Part shown: positions 16,962 to 27,000 of the stretch, one piece after another
Layout: each line of letters opens with the position of its first letter
Position numbering within the stretch: the first letter of the stretch is position 1
Source: JBKBIP01 sp046297495
Lineage (GTDB): Bacteria > Planctomycetota > Planctomycetia > Gemmatales > Gemmataceae
Length of the DNA stretch: 32,206 nt
Direction: 5' to 3'
Assembly: GCA_046297495.1 (NCBI GenBank)
Contig: JBKBIP010000044.1
Span: 1-32,206, forward strand
The notes under the pieces: model-generated
What the model was told of the DNA's origin: nothing
The model's input: only the letters and a program-made list of their open reading frames with translations
Database searches by the model: none
Program-made: the position numbers and the translations under genes

Positions 16962-17396
16962 TCAATGACCGTCGTTGTCGGTCTTATGCGGAACCCCGAC
17001 GGGTTGATCTTTCTCGGGCAGCTGATGGGCGTCGATGCTCACCTTACGACCATCCGGAGTGACGCGCACCACGGGCGGGAAGACCCGCGAGGCGGTCCCT
17101 TCATCTTCCCGGAGGTCCAGGGTGGCGCTGGAAGGGGCAATCGGGAAGTTACTGGACAGCAGCCATTGCCCCAAGAAGAGCAAGGCCAGCGAAGCTGCCA
17201 GGGCGACGCGGCTCAACACCAAAGTTCGGCGGCGGCGCGGCTGCCGTAAGCGCAGCAGCGGGGCAACCGTCCTGGGCGCGGCTGGCCACGGGTCAGGCAT
17301 CTCCGAACGAAAGAACGTGCGGAGCGCACCATCGAGGTCCGCGGGTTCCGATTCCCCGCGAAACGTGCTTCCAGATTGTGGTTCTTGAATGTTCAT
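16962..17396 (-). CDS. Small single-pass membrane protein, candidate anti-sigma partner
   Basis: A 144-aa protein not matching a family I can name. The N-terminal half is hydrophilic, with a very basic patch (RLRQPRRRRT) just before one transmembrane helix at about residues 60-80 (VALAASLALLFLGQWLL). The C-terminal 60 residues would lie outside the membrane. Its start overlaps the stop of the ECF sigma factor as ATGA (17393-17396), so the two are translationally coupled. That position and topology are what one expects of an anti-sigma factor or a sigma-linked signalling protein. I see no zinc-binding HxxxCxxC motif, so it is not a classical ZAS anti-sigma. The function is inferred only from context. 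Confidence 0.75.
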   Translation of the reverse strand: MNIQEPQSGSTFRGESEPADLDGALRTFFRSEMPDPWPAAPRTVAPLLRLRQPRRRRTLVLSRVALAASLALLFLGQWLLSSNFPIAPSSATLDLREDEGTASRVFPPVVRVTPDGRKVSIDAHQLPEKDQPVGVPHKTDNDGH

Positions 17397-17938
17397 GTGT
17401 GATAAACAACTCCCTCGGCTGATAAACGTTGTGCCAGGCGCTGCCGCGCACGGCTGAGCCGCATGTGGACGGCCGTGGCATTGATGCCCAACACATCGGC
17501 GATTTGGTTGGCGTTGTAATCTAGGGCGTAACGCAGCGTCAGGATTTCACGATCCGCTTCGGGTAGCTTTGCCAACGTTTCGTGCAAGTGCTCAAAAATT
17601 TCCGCTCGTTCCAGGGATTCCAACGGCAATGGCTCACGTGAACGAACCCCATTCATGACTTGGGGAGGATTGGTGCCGTTGCGACGAAAAGCACTTTTGG
17701 CGAAATCCTCGGCCAAGTTGCGGGCGACCTGCAACAACCAAGCCCTGGGATTCAAAATCGCTTCCCCTTCTTCCCACTTTTTCCACAGCCGCAAAAACAC
17801 TTCTTGAGTAATGTCCATCGCGGTATCGGCGTCCATCCATCGCGCATAGGCCAACGCCCAGACTTCGCGGCTGTGATTTTGATACAGCGCTTCAAAATCC
17901 GCATGTCGTGCCTGATTGGACCGCGGGCTTGATTCCAT
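17393..17938 (-). CDS. ECF-type RNA polymerase sigma factor
   Basis: A sigma-70 family factor of the extracytoplasmic-function type, with regions 2 and 4 only. Region 2 spans about residues 15-85 and includes the core-binding DITQEVFLRLWKKW. Region 4 is at about 120-172, with LPEADREILTLRYALDYNAN and the DNA-binding helix IADVLGINATAVHMRLSRAR. Length is 181 aa from ATG 17938; a GTG at 17944 is in frame two codons earlier. It is followed, with a 4-nt overlap, by a small membrane protein that may control it. The divergent gene upstream encodes a PQQ-like protein, which could be a target, but no autoregulatory promoter motif is evident. Planctomycetes carry many such factors. Confidence 0.92.
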   Translation of the reverse strand: MESSPRSNQARHADFEALYQNHSREVWALAYARWMDADTAMDITQEVFLRLWKKWEEGEAILNPRAWLLQVARNLAEDFAKSAFRRNGTNPPQVMNGVRSREPLPLESLERAEIFEHLHETLAKLPEADREILTLRYALDYNANQIADVLGINATAVHMRLSRARQRLAQRLSAEGVVYHT

Positions 17939-18232
17939 GACCACGATTTCGCTGCCTGTCTCTGGAGTGGCGGCCAGAGAGTGGGGGGGTACGCCCTTTC
18001 GTCCACATAGACGAATGAAGCGGGAATCCCTAACATTTCGGGACGGTCGAAGAATGGAACTTCTTGCCTGTTGGAGACGTAATTCTCACCACGGCCAGCA
18101 ATGATATTATATACCCCCTTTTCAGCCCGATCACTAGGGCCGCGCGGTCCCCACTGGCTGAATACCGTATCAGGACGTTTCGTCCAATATCGAAAGCAAC
18201 AGGCTCTTGCCACGGCAACCGGAGAGAATGTC
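17939..18232. other. Divergent promoter region, sigma factor / PQQ-like gene
   Basis: 294 bp between divergent starts. It should contain promoters for both directions. An AT-rich stretch at 18104-18116 (ATGATATTATATA) is a candidate -10 zone for the plus-strand gene. I cannot define boxes with confidence, and no hairpin of note is present. Confidence 0.4.
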
Positions 18233-19624
18233 ATGCACTCATTTTTACGTTTCACAGGGATGATTCGCCGATTTCATCGGATCGGCTTGCTACTTTTGGT
18301 CCTGTGCGTTGGTGGGACGGCTGGCGTTCGCGCCGCCGACTGGCCCCAATGGCTCGGCCCCCAACGGGATGGGGTTTGGCGGGAAACGGGCATTTTGGAG
18401 AAGTTCCCCCAAGGCGGCCCCAAGGTCGTGTGGCGCACCCCCATCGGCGGCGGCTATGCCGGACCAGCCGTCGCCAACGGCAAGGTGTTCGTCACCGACC
18501 GCGTGTTGGCCGATGGCGTGACCAACCCCGCCAATCCCTTCGCCCGCGACGTCGTGACCGGCAAGGAGCGGATTTTGTGCCTCGACGAAAAGACCGGCAA
18601 GATTCTCTGGCAGCACGAATATGAATCGAAATATCAAATCAGCTACCCCGCCGGGCCTCGCGCCACGCCGGTCGTCGCCGAAGGGAAGGTCTATACGCTG
18701 GGGGCGATGGGGGATTTGCTGTGTCTCGACGCCAACACCGGCAAGGTATCATGGTCGAAGAACTTCGTCCGCGATTACGAGGCCGTGGTGCCGATGTGGG
18801 GCTTTGCCGGCCACCCACTCTTGGATGGCGACCGGCTGATTTGCCTGGTCGGCGGCGACAAGGGGAGCTTGGTAGTGGCGTTCCACAAGGACACCGGCAA
18901 GGAACTTTGGCGGGCGCTGTCCTCCGCCGAAGTGGGCTATTGCCCGCCGATGATCTTTGAGGTCGGCAAGAGGCGGCAGCTCATCATCTGGGAACCGGGC
19001 GGCGTGCATGGTCTGAATCCCGAGACGGGCCAGGTGTACTGGTCCGCCCCCTTTCGCATCAAGGCGGCCCTCTCCATTCCGACACCGCGCTTGGATGAGA
19101 AAAACCGGCTCTTCGTCACCTCCTTCTACAATGGCTCGCTGATGCTCCAACTGGATCCCAACCAAACTACGGCCAAGGAGCTATGGCGCGGCAAGGGGCG
19201 CAGCGAGCGGCAGACCGAGGACCTGCACAGCATCATGGTAACGCCCATCATCAAGGATGGCCACATCTATGGCGTGTGCAGCTACGGCCAGCTGCGTTGT
19301 CTGGAAGCGGACACGGGCAATCGTCTCTGGGAATCCTTGCAAGCGACTGGGGGCCGGGAGTTGCGTTGGGGAAACGCTTTCATCATTCCCCACGGCGACC
19401 GCTATTTCCTGTTCAACGAACAAGGCGAGCTGATCATCGCCCAGCTGACGCCCAAGGGCTATGAGGAAATCGACCGCGCTGCCATCCTGGAGCCGACCAA
19501 CTTCATGGCCGCCGGCCAACGCAACGGCGGCGCCGTCCTCTGGTCGCACCCCGCCTTCGCCAATCGTTGCCTATTCGCGCGCAACGACAAGGAAATCATC
19601 TGTGTTTCCCTGGCGGCGGAATAG
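18233..19624 (+). CDS. Exported PQQ-like beta-propeller protein
   Basis: A 463-aa protein with an N-terminal signal segment (RFHRIGLLLLVLCVGGTAGV, cleavage probably after VRAA) followed by DWPQWLGPQRDGVW, the usual opening of planctomycete outer-membrane-type PQQ-binding-like proteins. The rest is a beta-propeller made of repeated units such as CLDEKTGKILWQHEYES, CLDANTGKVSWSK and CLEADTGNRLWES. It has no alcohol dehydrogenase catalytic Asp/Ca site that I can identify, so it is more likely a structural or BamB-like scaffold than an enzyme. ATG 18233 has GGAGAG 6 nt upstream; an upstream extension of the frame lacks a credible start. It is divergent from the ECF sigma factor and convergent with the TIGR03032 gene. 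Confidence 0.9.
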   Translation: MHSFLRFTGMIRRFHRIGLLLLVLCVGGTAGVRAADWPQWLGPQRDGVWRETGILEKFPQGGPKVVWRTPIGGGYAGPAVANGKVFVTDRVLADGVTNPANPFARDVVTGKERILCLDEKTGKILWQHEYESKYQISYPAGPRATPVVAEGKVYTLGAMGDLLCLDANTGKVSWSKNFVRDYEAVVPMWGFAGHPLLDGDRLICLVGGDKGSLVVAFHKDTGKELWRALSSAEVGYCPPMIFEVGKRRQLIIWEPGGVHGLNPETGQVYWSAPFRIKAALSIPTPRLDEKNRLFVTSFYNGSLMLQLDPNQTTAKELWRGKGRSERQTEDLHSIMVTPIIKDGHIYGVCSYGQLRCLEADTGNRLWESLQATGGRELRWGNAFIIPHGDRYFLFNEQGELIIAQLTPKGYEEIDRAAILEPTNFMAAGQRNGGAVLWSHPAFANRCLFARNDKEIICVSLAAE

Positions 19625-19728
19625 AGGCCGACATGCCCATGTCGCTATCAGCGAGCTTCACCGTCGCGCGCGGGAAATTACCGAACCCGGCGCCGTGCTG
19701 GGCCGCGAAGAAAATAACGCCGCCGGGC

Positions 19729-19756
19729 TTCATCGGTTCGCGCGCCAACCGATGAA
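19729..19756. repeat. CATCGTTTCGCG-type hairpin, copy D (degenerate)
   Basis: A 10-bp perfect stem, TTCATCGGTT (19729-19738) with AACCGATGAA (19747-19756), loop of 8. The left arm continues as CGCG, so it differs from copies A-C by about one base in the shared TTCATCGTTTCGCG core. It lies 17 nt after the stop of the minus-strand TIGR03032 gene and between convergent genes. Confidence 0.55.
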
Positions 19757-19773
19757 TCCGTAAAGCTGCCGCA

Positions 19774-20904
19774 TCAACCCGGCGCCGTGGGGTGTAATGT
19801 CTCCGGTACGTCGGTCATGGCGGCGTCAGGCAGGACGTAGGTACTACCGATCAGGTCCAGTTGGTCGTTGATCAGGTCAGGGAAGCGGATGCCGGGGAGC
19901 ACTTGGACGGCGAAGATTTCTTGAAGGGCGTCCTCGAATTTCACGAAGGCCACGGTTTTGCCGGTGCGAATGTCCAGCACCCAGACGCCGCAGTTGCGTT
20001 CGGGAAAACGGTCCACCAAAGGAATGCCACTAAAGACGGCGGATTCGCGCACTTGCGAGAGGCCGACGAAGGCCAGGTTGTCAACGAAATCCAGGCCGCG
20101 CGTGAAGCCAGGTAGCTCGGCCAGGGGTTGATAACGCCCGCTGTCGAGGTCGATGGTGCCGATGCCGCCGATGCCGGAGTTAAGCACCCACAGCCGCCCT
20201 TGGTGCCAACGCGGCGAATGCGGCATGGACAGATTGCGCGTCACGACCCGATTCGCTGGCACGTCGATGAGGATGCCGCCGGCTTTTTTGTGTTCCCGCC
20301 AACCCGCGGGGGTATCCGCCTCGCCATGCGCCGTGACATAACGCGGCTGGCCATTGACCAGACATAAGCCGTTGACATGGCAGCGATCCTCCGGTGTCAG
20401 TGCCGAGATGAACGGCGGCCGCCAGCGCGGCGCGAAGCTGGCGTCGGGGCTGCGCGTGCAGAGACAGGAAAACGTGGTGTTGACGAACCACAGCTCGTCA
20501 TTGGCAAAGGCCATCTCGTGAATGTGAATGTTGCCGGTGATGTGAGTATGGAGCGGCATGTAACAGGCATCCGCCTTGCCCGGCGGCTCCAAGCGGCGGC
20601 TGACGGCCGACACGTTGATGAATTCCCAAATCGTTTGCGCCGTGCCGATGGCCAGCCGGTTGTCGCGCGTCGCCAAACCCATCGGCTGATCGAAGACCCG
20701 GAAATGCGTGTTCAACACTCCTTGATCGGTGCGCAGGAACACCAATCGCCCCGCCTGATAGGTGGTGACGGCTACCGACGCCCGCAGTTGGTCGAGCAGC
20801 AGCGGAAAGCTCGTCGTATGAACGCTGCGCAACGGCGGCCGCTCCGGTTGGTTGACAGCAGGCGCGGTGGTTTGATCAGGGGGGGACGGGTTCATGTTGG
20901 TCAT
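19774..20904 (-). CDS. TIGR03032/DUF4915 family protein
   Basis: A 376-aa protein that I recognise as the TIGR03032 family by its pattern: SVHTTSFPLLLDQLRASVAV, TTYQAGRLVFLR, FRVFDQPMGLAT and DRCHVNGLCLVNGQPRYVTA. The family is predicted to be a beta-propeller of unknown function, often in planctomycetes and cyanobacteria and sometimes near glycan or sulfotransferase genes. No signal peptide is visible; the first 25 residues are Pro-rich and probably flexible. ATG 20904 has AGGAG 8 nt upstream, which supports it over ATG 20895. It lies downstream of ComEC on the same strand with a 202-nt gap containing a hairpin, so it is likely a separate transcript. Confidence 0.87.
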   Translation of the reverse strand: MTNMNPSPPDQTTAPAVNQPERPPLRSVHTTSFPLLLDQLRASVAVTTYQAGRLVFLRTDQGVLNTHFRVFDQPMGLATRDNRLAIGTAQTIWEFINVSAVSRRLEPPGKADACYMPLHTHITGNIHIHEMAFANDELWFVNTTFSCLCTRSPDASFAPRWRPPFISALTPEDRCHVNGLCLVNGQPRYVTAHGEADTPAGWREHKKAGGILIDVPANRVVTRNLSMPHSPRWHQGRLWVLNSGIGGIGTIDLDSGRYQPLAELPGFTRGLDFVDNLAFVGLSQVRESAVFSGIPLVDRFPERNCGVWVLDIRTGKTVAFVKFEDALQEIFAVQVLPGIRFPDLINDQLDLIGSTYVLPDAAMTDVPETLHPTAPG

Positions 20905-21046
20905 GGTCCTGGCTCCTACAGCAAGGGGATAATATCACTCCGGAAGAGAAAATACTACCGAGCACGCAGCGCCAGCAAGTGCCGCTCCTGTGATTTTCTT
21001 TCGTGCCCAGGTTAATATAGCCGCCACAAAAACCTTAGAAGGAGAG

Positions 21047-21097
21047 GGGATTCTTCGTTTCGCGGGGCGTCGGCGCGTGCGCGAAACGATAAATCCC
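21047..21097. repeat. CATCGTTTCGCG-type hairpin, copy C, after comEC
   Basis: Arms at 21047-21064 (GGGATTCTTCGTTTCGCG) and 21080-21097 pair at 16 of 18 positions, with a 15-nt loop. It lies 9 nt beyond the stop of the minus-strand comEC gene. It is the same family as the hairpins at 9262 and 11521. Confidence 0.75.
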
Positions 21098-21106
21098 TAT
21101 GGTCGC

Positions 21107-23635
21107 TTACTCGCGCAACACGATATTCTTCCGGGTCACGAACGTTTCCACGCTTAACCGCTCCGCGCTGCTCCGAATGGTGATGGCTCCTTGCGGCCAG
21201 GTGCCGAGGTACAAGGCGCCGCGCGCGGTGTAAGGATCGGCTCGACGGCTGCTGTGGGGTAGTCCACGACTGGCGACGACCAGACGCGGTCGGCACCAGT
21301 CCGCCAGCTCCGGGACGTTGGCGAAACGGCTGCCATGATGCGGCGCTTGCAGGACATCGACGCGGCGCGGCGGCAGGGCCAAGAGACGCTCCTGTCCCAT
21401 TCCCTCCAAGTCCCCCGTCAATAGAAATGAATGCGGGCCGTGCTGGATGAACAGCACCAGGCTGCGCACGTTCTCGATCCCCTCCGGCCCCTGTTCGGGA
21501 GGGTGTAAAACATCCATGCGTATGTCCCCAGCCATCAGGCAATCGCCAGCGCGGGCCACGCGCAGCGGCACCCCCCGTTGATGAATGACTTGAAGAGTAT
21601 GTTGCACGCCTGGCGATGGTCTTTCGATGAAGGATGGCGTGCAGGTGATCTGGCCGACCGCGAACCGTTCCAACAGGATGGGCAGGCCGTTGAAGTGATC
21701 CAGATCGGCATGAGACAAGAAGATTTCATCGATGCGCCGGAGACCACGACTCCAGAGAAAGGGGGCGATTTGTTGGCGGGCGACCTCAGGACCGGACAAC
21801 GAGCCGGCATCGTACAGCAAGGTCCGGCCATCGGGGGTCTCCAGGACCGTGCATCCACCATGCCCGACAGCCAGGAAGGCGCAGCGGAACTCGCGCCCGG
21901 CTGGCGCCGCTGCGCTTCCCAGAGGCCAGACGATCATCCAGGCAACCAGCGCTGACGCGGCGGCGAATCGGCGCCATCGGGATGGGTTCATGAACAATAA
22001 TGTCGCCAAGATGACATAAAACCCGACCAGCCACCAGGCGGGCACGGCCGCGACATGGTAATAAGCCCCCGGAACGCGAAGAGCGGCATTCACCAGATAC
22101 TCGCACGCGGTGAGGCTATATTGGGTCAAGCTGGCGAACAACGGCACCACCGGCCCGCCCAGCGCCGCCGCCAACAGCAACAAGAAGCCGCCAAGCAATG
22201 CCAACGCCGCCAGCAACGCTGCGGGCGGCCCCAGCACGAGACCGATGGGGGAGAACAAGTGATAATGAGCCGCCACCAACGGCGTCACCGCCAACCAGAT
22301 GGACAGACAAGCGACATAACTCAGTCCGATCCAGCGTAAGCCGCTTCCCGCCGCCCGTCGCCACCAGGGGCGCTGGTTGGCCAGCAGCTGCTCTAATTCA
22401 TTGGGGTGGCGCTGGAACCAGCGCGACGGCCCCCAATACAACACCGCCACCGCCAAGAAAGACAACTGGCAGCCGGTGTGGAAGATATCGGTGGGGTTGA
22501 CGAGCATCACGACCAACCAGGCCAAGGCGAAGGTGTTGGCCGGCACGGTCGGGCGCAGCAACAAGAAATTGCCACACAGCGCGCAGACGGTCACGGCGGC
22601 ACGCAGGGCGGGCGGCCGGCCGCCGGTCAAGAGGGCATAAGTCAGCAGCAACAAGGCGATCAGCACGGCGCCGCGCCGGCGGGTCACTCCCAGCAGCCAC
22701 AAGAGCACCCCCACCACGCCAGCCAGTACCATCAGGTGCTTGCCGGATATGACCAACACGTGAACGACTCCGACGCGCATGAACTTTTCCCATTCCGCGG
22801 ACGGTAGCGCCGCCATGTCCCCCAGCAGCAGGGCCGAGGCCAAGTCGCTTTGTTCCGGGGGCAGGGATTGACGCAGCACACCACCGGCCCAGGCGCGTAC
22901 ATGGGCCAAGGGATTCGTCAAGGTCCGCACTCCCGTTCCCCGGCGCGTCACGGCATCGGCGGCTTGACGAACCACGATCTCCGCGCCGATTCCCTGGTCG
23001 CGGAGCTGACTGGCGAAGTCGAACTCGCCGGGATTACTCGGCCCACGCGGCAAGCTCAGGTGCCCGACCACCTCGATCCGTTCCCCGACCGCCGCCGTCC
23101 AGTGCTGCCCGGTGATGATGAGCCGCGCTTTACCGCTCACCGCTTGCCAATCTGCCCCCTGCAAGATACTGTCCGCGCCGAACACGACCCGCGTGGTTGG
23201 CAGACGCGGATAGGATCGTAGCGGGTCGTTGTCACTGGCGGGGGTATGGGTCGGCGCTTCCAACACCGTGCCGCGCAACCGAACGAGCCGCGGGTCTTCA
23301 ATGGCCAGCAGGCTGATGTCATCGGCGGCCGGCTGAAAGCGATACAGATGATGATAAGCCGCCGCTAAAGCGCCGACGGCCAAGAACAAGTACACCAGCG
23401 GCAACCCCGGGGAAGCGCCGCGCCACGCCAGTCCCCAAGCGACCAAGCAGACGGTTGCCAGGAGCAACGCGAACGACACGGACACATTCAGGTAACGATC
23501 CACGATAACCCCAAGGGTGGCGGACAGAGCCACTGGCGCCAGCGGGACACGCCCCCAGATAGCGTGCAAGGTGGTCCCCAAGGATGCGGGATGCCGGGCG
23601 GCCACGACAGGAACCGACATTAAATCGACACTCAT
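21107..23635 (-). CDS. comEC: ComEC/Rec2 family DNA-uptake membrane protein
   Basis: The inner-membrane channel of natural transformation, which passes single-stranded DNA into the cytoplasm. The 842-aa protein has N-terminal membrane helices and a DUF4131/OB-like part (to about residue 220). The Competence domain follows, with the conserved LLLGD and VGVVHVLVISGKHLMVLAGV region and several transmembrane helices (to about 560). A C-terminal metallo-beta-lactamase domain has HxDxDH as SHADLDHFNG (His642, Asp644, Asp646, His647), then LLTGDLEG and APHHGSR. The length and order match full ComEC proteins. ATG 23635 has no strong ribosome-binding site; an ATG at 23620 is an alternative. Other competence genes are not in the window, so transformability is not shown. 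A 19-bp inverted repeat lies just upstream. Confidence 0.93.
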   Translation of the reverse strand: MSVDLMSVPVVAARHPASLGTTLHAIWGRVPLAPVALSATLGVIVDRYLNVSVSFALLLATVCLVAWGLAWRGASPGLPLVYLFLAVGALAAAYHHLYRFQPAADDISLLAIEDPRLVRLRGTVLEAPTHTPASDNDPLRSYPRLPTTRVVFGADSILQGADWQAVSGKARLIITGQHWTAAVGERIEVVGHLSLPRGPSNPGEFDFASQLRDQGIGAEIVVRQAADAVTRRGTGVRTLTNPLAHVRAWAGGVLRQSLPPEQSDLASALLLGDMAALPSAEWEKFMRVGVVHVLVISGKHLMVLAGVVGVLLWLLGVTRRRGAVLIALLLLTYALLTGGRPPALRAAVTVCALCGNFLLLRPTVPANTFALAWLVVMLVNPTDIFHTGCQLSFLAVAVLYWGPSRWFQRHPNELEQLLANQRPWWRRAAGSGLRWIGLSYVACLSIWLAVTPLVAAHYHLFSPIGLVLGPPAALLAALALLGGFLLLLAAALGGPVVPLFASLTQYSLTACEYLVNAALRVPGAYYHVAAVPAWWLVGFYVILATLLFMNPSRWRRFAAASALVAWMIVWPLGSAAAPAGREFRCAFLAVGHGGCTVLETPDGRTLLYDAGSLSGPEVARQQIAPFLWSRGLRRIDEIFLSHADLDHFNGLPILLERFAVGQITCTPSFIERPSPGVQHTLQVIHQRGVPLRVARAGDCLMAGDIRMDVLHPPEQGPEGIENVRSLVLFIQHGPHSFLLTGDLEGMGQERLLALPPRRVDVLQAPHHGSRFANVPELADWCRPRLVVASRGLPHSSRRADPYTARGALYLGTWPQGAITIRSSAERLSVETFVTRKNIVLRE

Positions 23636-24098
23636 GTCCGTGTCCCCACATTATTCAAAAAAGGGGACGCGACTCGATTTCGCTGGTTATCCGATTCCAC
23701 CACGATCCACTCTCCATCAGCAAATACGAGTCGCGTCCCCTTTTTCTCCCCGTCTTGAAATGAGTAATTATTCTTCCTCTGGATTAAATTTCCATCGCCC
23801 GTAATACGGAGGTTGCGCGGTTGCGAAATTGTGATATTTTGCCTAACTTCTTTTGTCACAGCAGATTAAAAAAATTTCATGTTTCCGCAGCGCGCTGGCA
23901 TAGCTGTTGCAATTCTCCCACTCATCGAATCGCCATTCTTATAGTGGTTGATCCCATGTCATTTTGGCTTTCTCAGCATCATCATTTTTGATGTGCTCGC
24001 GTGGATCGTCTGCGTTTTTCTGTTCAGCGATCCATCGCGCCCGCCTGGCGCGGGGAAGAAATGAACAACTTCTTGACTTACATCAGTGAGGTTCCCCC
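23636..24098. other. Divergent spacer between comEC and adhesin 1
   Basis: 463 bp between divergent starts. It contains an inverted-repeat element at 23658-23745 right beside the comEC start. The remainder to 24098 must hold promoters for both genes and is moderately AT-rich, but I cannot place boxes reliably. Short frames here show no protein character. Confidence 0.5.
23658..23745. repeat. 88-bp element with perfect 19-bp terminal inverted repeats
   Basis: AAAAAGGGGACGCGACTCG at 23658-23676 is exactly complementary to 23727-23745, with a 50-bp spacer. It lies 22 nt upstream of the comEC start codon, within the expected 5' leader. The arms could mark a small non-autonomous mobile element, a REP-type repeat, or a regulatory hairpin. 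No target-site duplication was recognised. Confidence 0.75.
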
Positions 24099-27000
24099 AT
24101 GCGTTTTCCTTGGTTTCCACGGCTGGCAAACCCCAAGCAACAACCCCTGCGCCGTAGCGCCAAAAAGCGTTCCGGTGCTGTCGTGTACCATCGTCCCCGT
24201 GTCGAAAGCCTGGAAGATCGATTGGCCCCCGCCACGTCCATCTGGTCTGGCGCCGCGGGGGACGGTCTGTGGTCCAATCCCATCAACTGGAATGGCAACG
24301 TCGCGCCATCTCCGGGTAATGACATTGTCTTTCCCGAAGGGGTCGCCTTTCTGTCATCGCAAAATGACTTCGACGCCGGTACGCCGTTCGGCTCCATCAC
24401 CATCTTCGGCAGCGGCTACGACATCTCCGGCAACGCCATCTTCATTTCCGGTGATGTGGTGTCAGCTCATTCGGTGACCAACACGACCAACACCTTCAGC
24501 ATCACCTTGCTGATGACGAATTCAATTGAGATTCGCAACGAATATCCCACCACGCAGTTCACCATCAATTCCCCCATCGATCTGAGTGATCATACGCTGA
24601 CCCTGGATGGGGCGGGCCGTACCAATCTGCAAGGGGCTATCTCTGGCACCGGCGCCGATGCCATCGTCAAGAACGGCATCGGCTTGGTGTTCATCAATCA
24701 GAATAACACTTACACCGGCACCGTTTTGGTCGCGGAAGGCATTTTAGTGGCCAGCGGCAACGGGCTGGGTTCTCCCATATCAGGTACCACCGTGTTACCC
24801 GGCGCGAGTTTGGGCACGAGCGGCACTCTCAACCTCGAGCCGATCACGGTCAGCGGCAGCGGCTTTGGCGGCATCGGCGCGTTCGGCATCTTGCCCAACA
24901 CGCATGGGCTTTCCGGTGGCAGCGGCACTTACAGCGGCAACTTGGTGATGACCGATGACACGACGTTCAGCGTGCGGGCGGGCACCACCTTGACCATGTC
25001 GGGGACCTTGAGCGGCAACGCTTCGCTGACATTGCAAGAACGCGGCTTCCTCAATTTCACCAATGCCATGACCTACACCGGCGCGACGATCATCAACGGC
25101 GGCCGCATTCAGATGTCGGGCAATTTGGGCGCGCTCATCAACACCCCCAGCATCGAAGTCAACTTGGGCGGCTCGCTGTTCATCGACAACAACGCTGGCC
25201 CCAATCCGGCCCCGCAACGCCTGCCCAATGACGTGGATATTTATCTCAATGACGGTAGCACGATCCTTTACCAAATCAACAACGCGGGGGGGCGCATTCA
25301 GGAAGAGCGGGTGGGGAACATCTTCATTGGTCCCGGCCACAATCGCATTCAGATCACGCCGGCCAATCAAGGATCACCAGCCCAGAGCCGCTTGTTCGCC
25401 ACCTCCTTGCAGCGTACCGGACCGGGCGCGATGGTCAAGTTTGAATCCACCATCGCCGCCGCCCGCAATTTGGGGACGGCCTTCAATCAAGTCTTGTTTG
25501 ACAATGCGCCGCCGCTGACCAACGGCATTATCCCGTGGGTTATCGTGAACGACGCTGGCGAAGGCAACATGTTCCCAGGGACGTATGATCCCATCGACGG
25601 GCTTCGCGCTATCCAAACCGGTGAGTTCGTCACCAACATCAATACCGCTGGACCGACCGATAATGTGGTGTTGTCCGCGAACGCCACGTTGACCGCCGAC
25701 ACGACCGTCAACTCTCTAACCATCCGCACCAGCGGCGCTACTCGCACACTCAACCTGGCGGGGTTCACGCTGGCCATCGCTGGCGCTGAAGCAGGGGGGG
25801 GACCCGTCCGCGGCTTACTGCTGACCACGAATAACAGCGGGTCCAACAACCATAACGTGATTATCAATGGCGGCAACGGCGTCCTTACCTTCGGTCCCAC
25901 GGGAGAAGGCATCATCGACTTCAATACGTTTGTCAGTAACACCAACTTGGACGGCACCAACGTCACACGCCTTGTTGATCTCACCATCAGCGAGGCCACC
26001 TTTTTGACTTTGGGTTCGTCCTGGAAGCACAATCGCGCCAGCAACATTCCGGGGCTGGATTTGCGCAACGTCACCGGCACCTACAGCGGCACCACGTTGC
26101 TGACCCAGGGGCAAGTGGGGTTGCGCACCGCTAATATCATCACCATTCCCGGCGACTTCATCATCGGCACCGGCGGTAGCACCACGGCGGGCAACGCCGC
26201 CAGCCGCGCCTACGTGCGGCTGTTCAACAGTAACAAGTTCGACCCCACTAGCAACGTGACCGTGGCCAACAACGGCCAGCTGGACCTCATCTCCAGCAAC
26301 GTGGCGCAGACCATCCAGGATGTGACGTTGATGCCCGGCTACTTCGTGCCCGGCAACGGTCATCTCGGTGGCCACGCCAGCAATGGCCCGACCGTCACCG
26401 GCACCATCCGCGTCGTGTCGCCGAACGCCACCTTGGACGGCATCACCCTGATCCCACCTCGTATCGTGGGACGAATTAATGTTGACAATCCCATTTTCGA
26501 CATTGACGATACTCCTGCCTTGTATGATCTGGACATCACCGCGACCATGCCCGGTTCGACGGGGCCGCTGGTGAAGAACGGCGACGGGTCGCTGATCCTG
26601 CGCAGCGCGACGGTGGGAGCTTACACTTCGCTCGGCGATTTCATCATCAACGGCGGAGAATTGGTCCTGGAACGCAATGTCAACATCGGGGGCAACGTCG
26701 TGTTGGCCGATGGCACGGCGCTGTACGGCGGCCGTGACCACGCCACCCAGCCAGGCACGGTGCTGGATGTCACGGCCGCCGCCGGAACCGAGATCCAGCC
26801 CGGCCAGCTGAAAGGTCCGTTGCTGGCCCCTGGCACTGGTGCCCCCTTCGGCGTCAATTCCGCCTCCACCGTCGGCATCCTGCGCGTCGCCTCCCTGGAC
26901 CTGAGCGAATCCACCTTGGTCATCGACGTGCGCGGCTTGGTGACAGCTGGCATCGACTACGATCAGCTGCAAGCCACCGGCGCCGTTACCTTGGGGGGCG

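Noticed and set aside
23632..23859. 75-codon minus-strand frame upstream of comEC
   Set aside because: It mostly translates the inverted-repeat element (the GTRLVFADGE region) and has no independent gene evidence.
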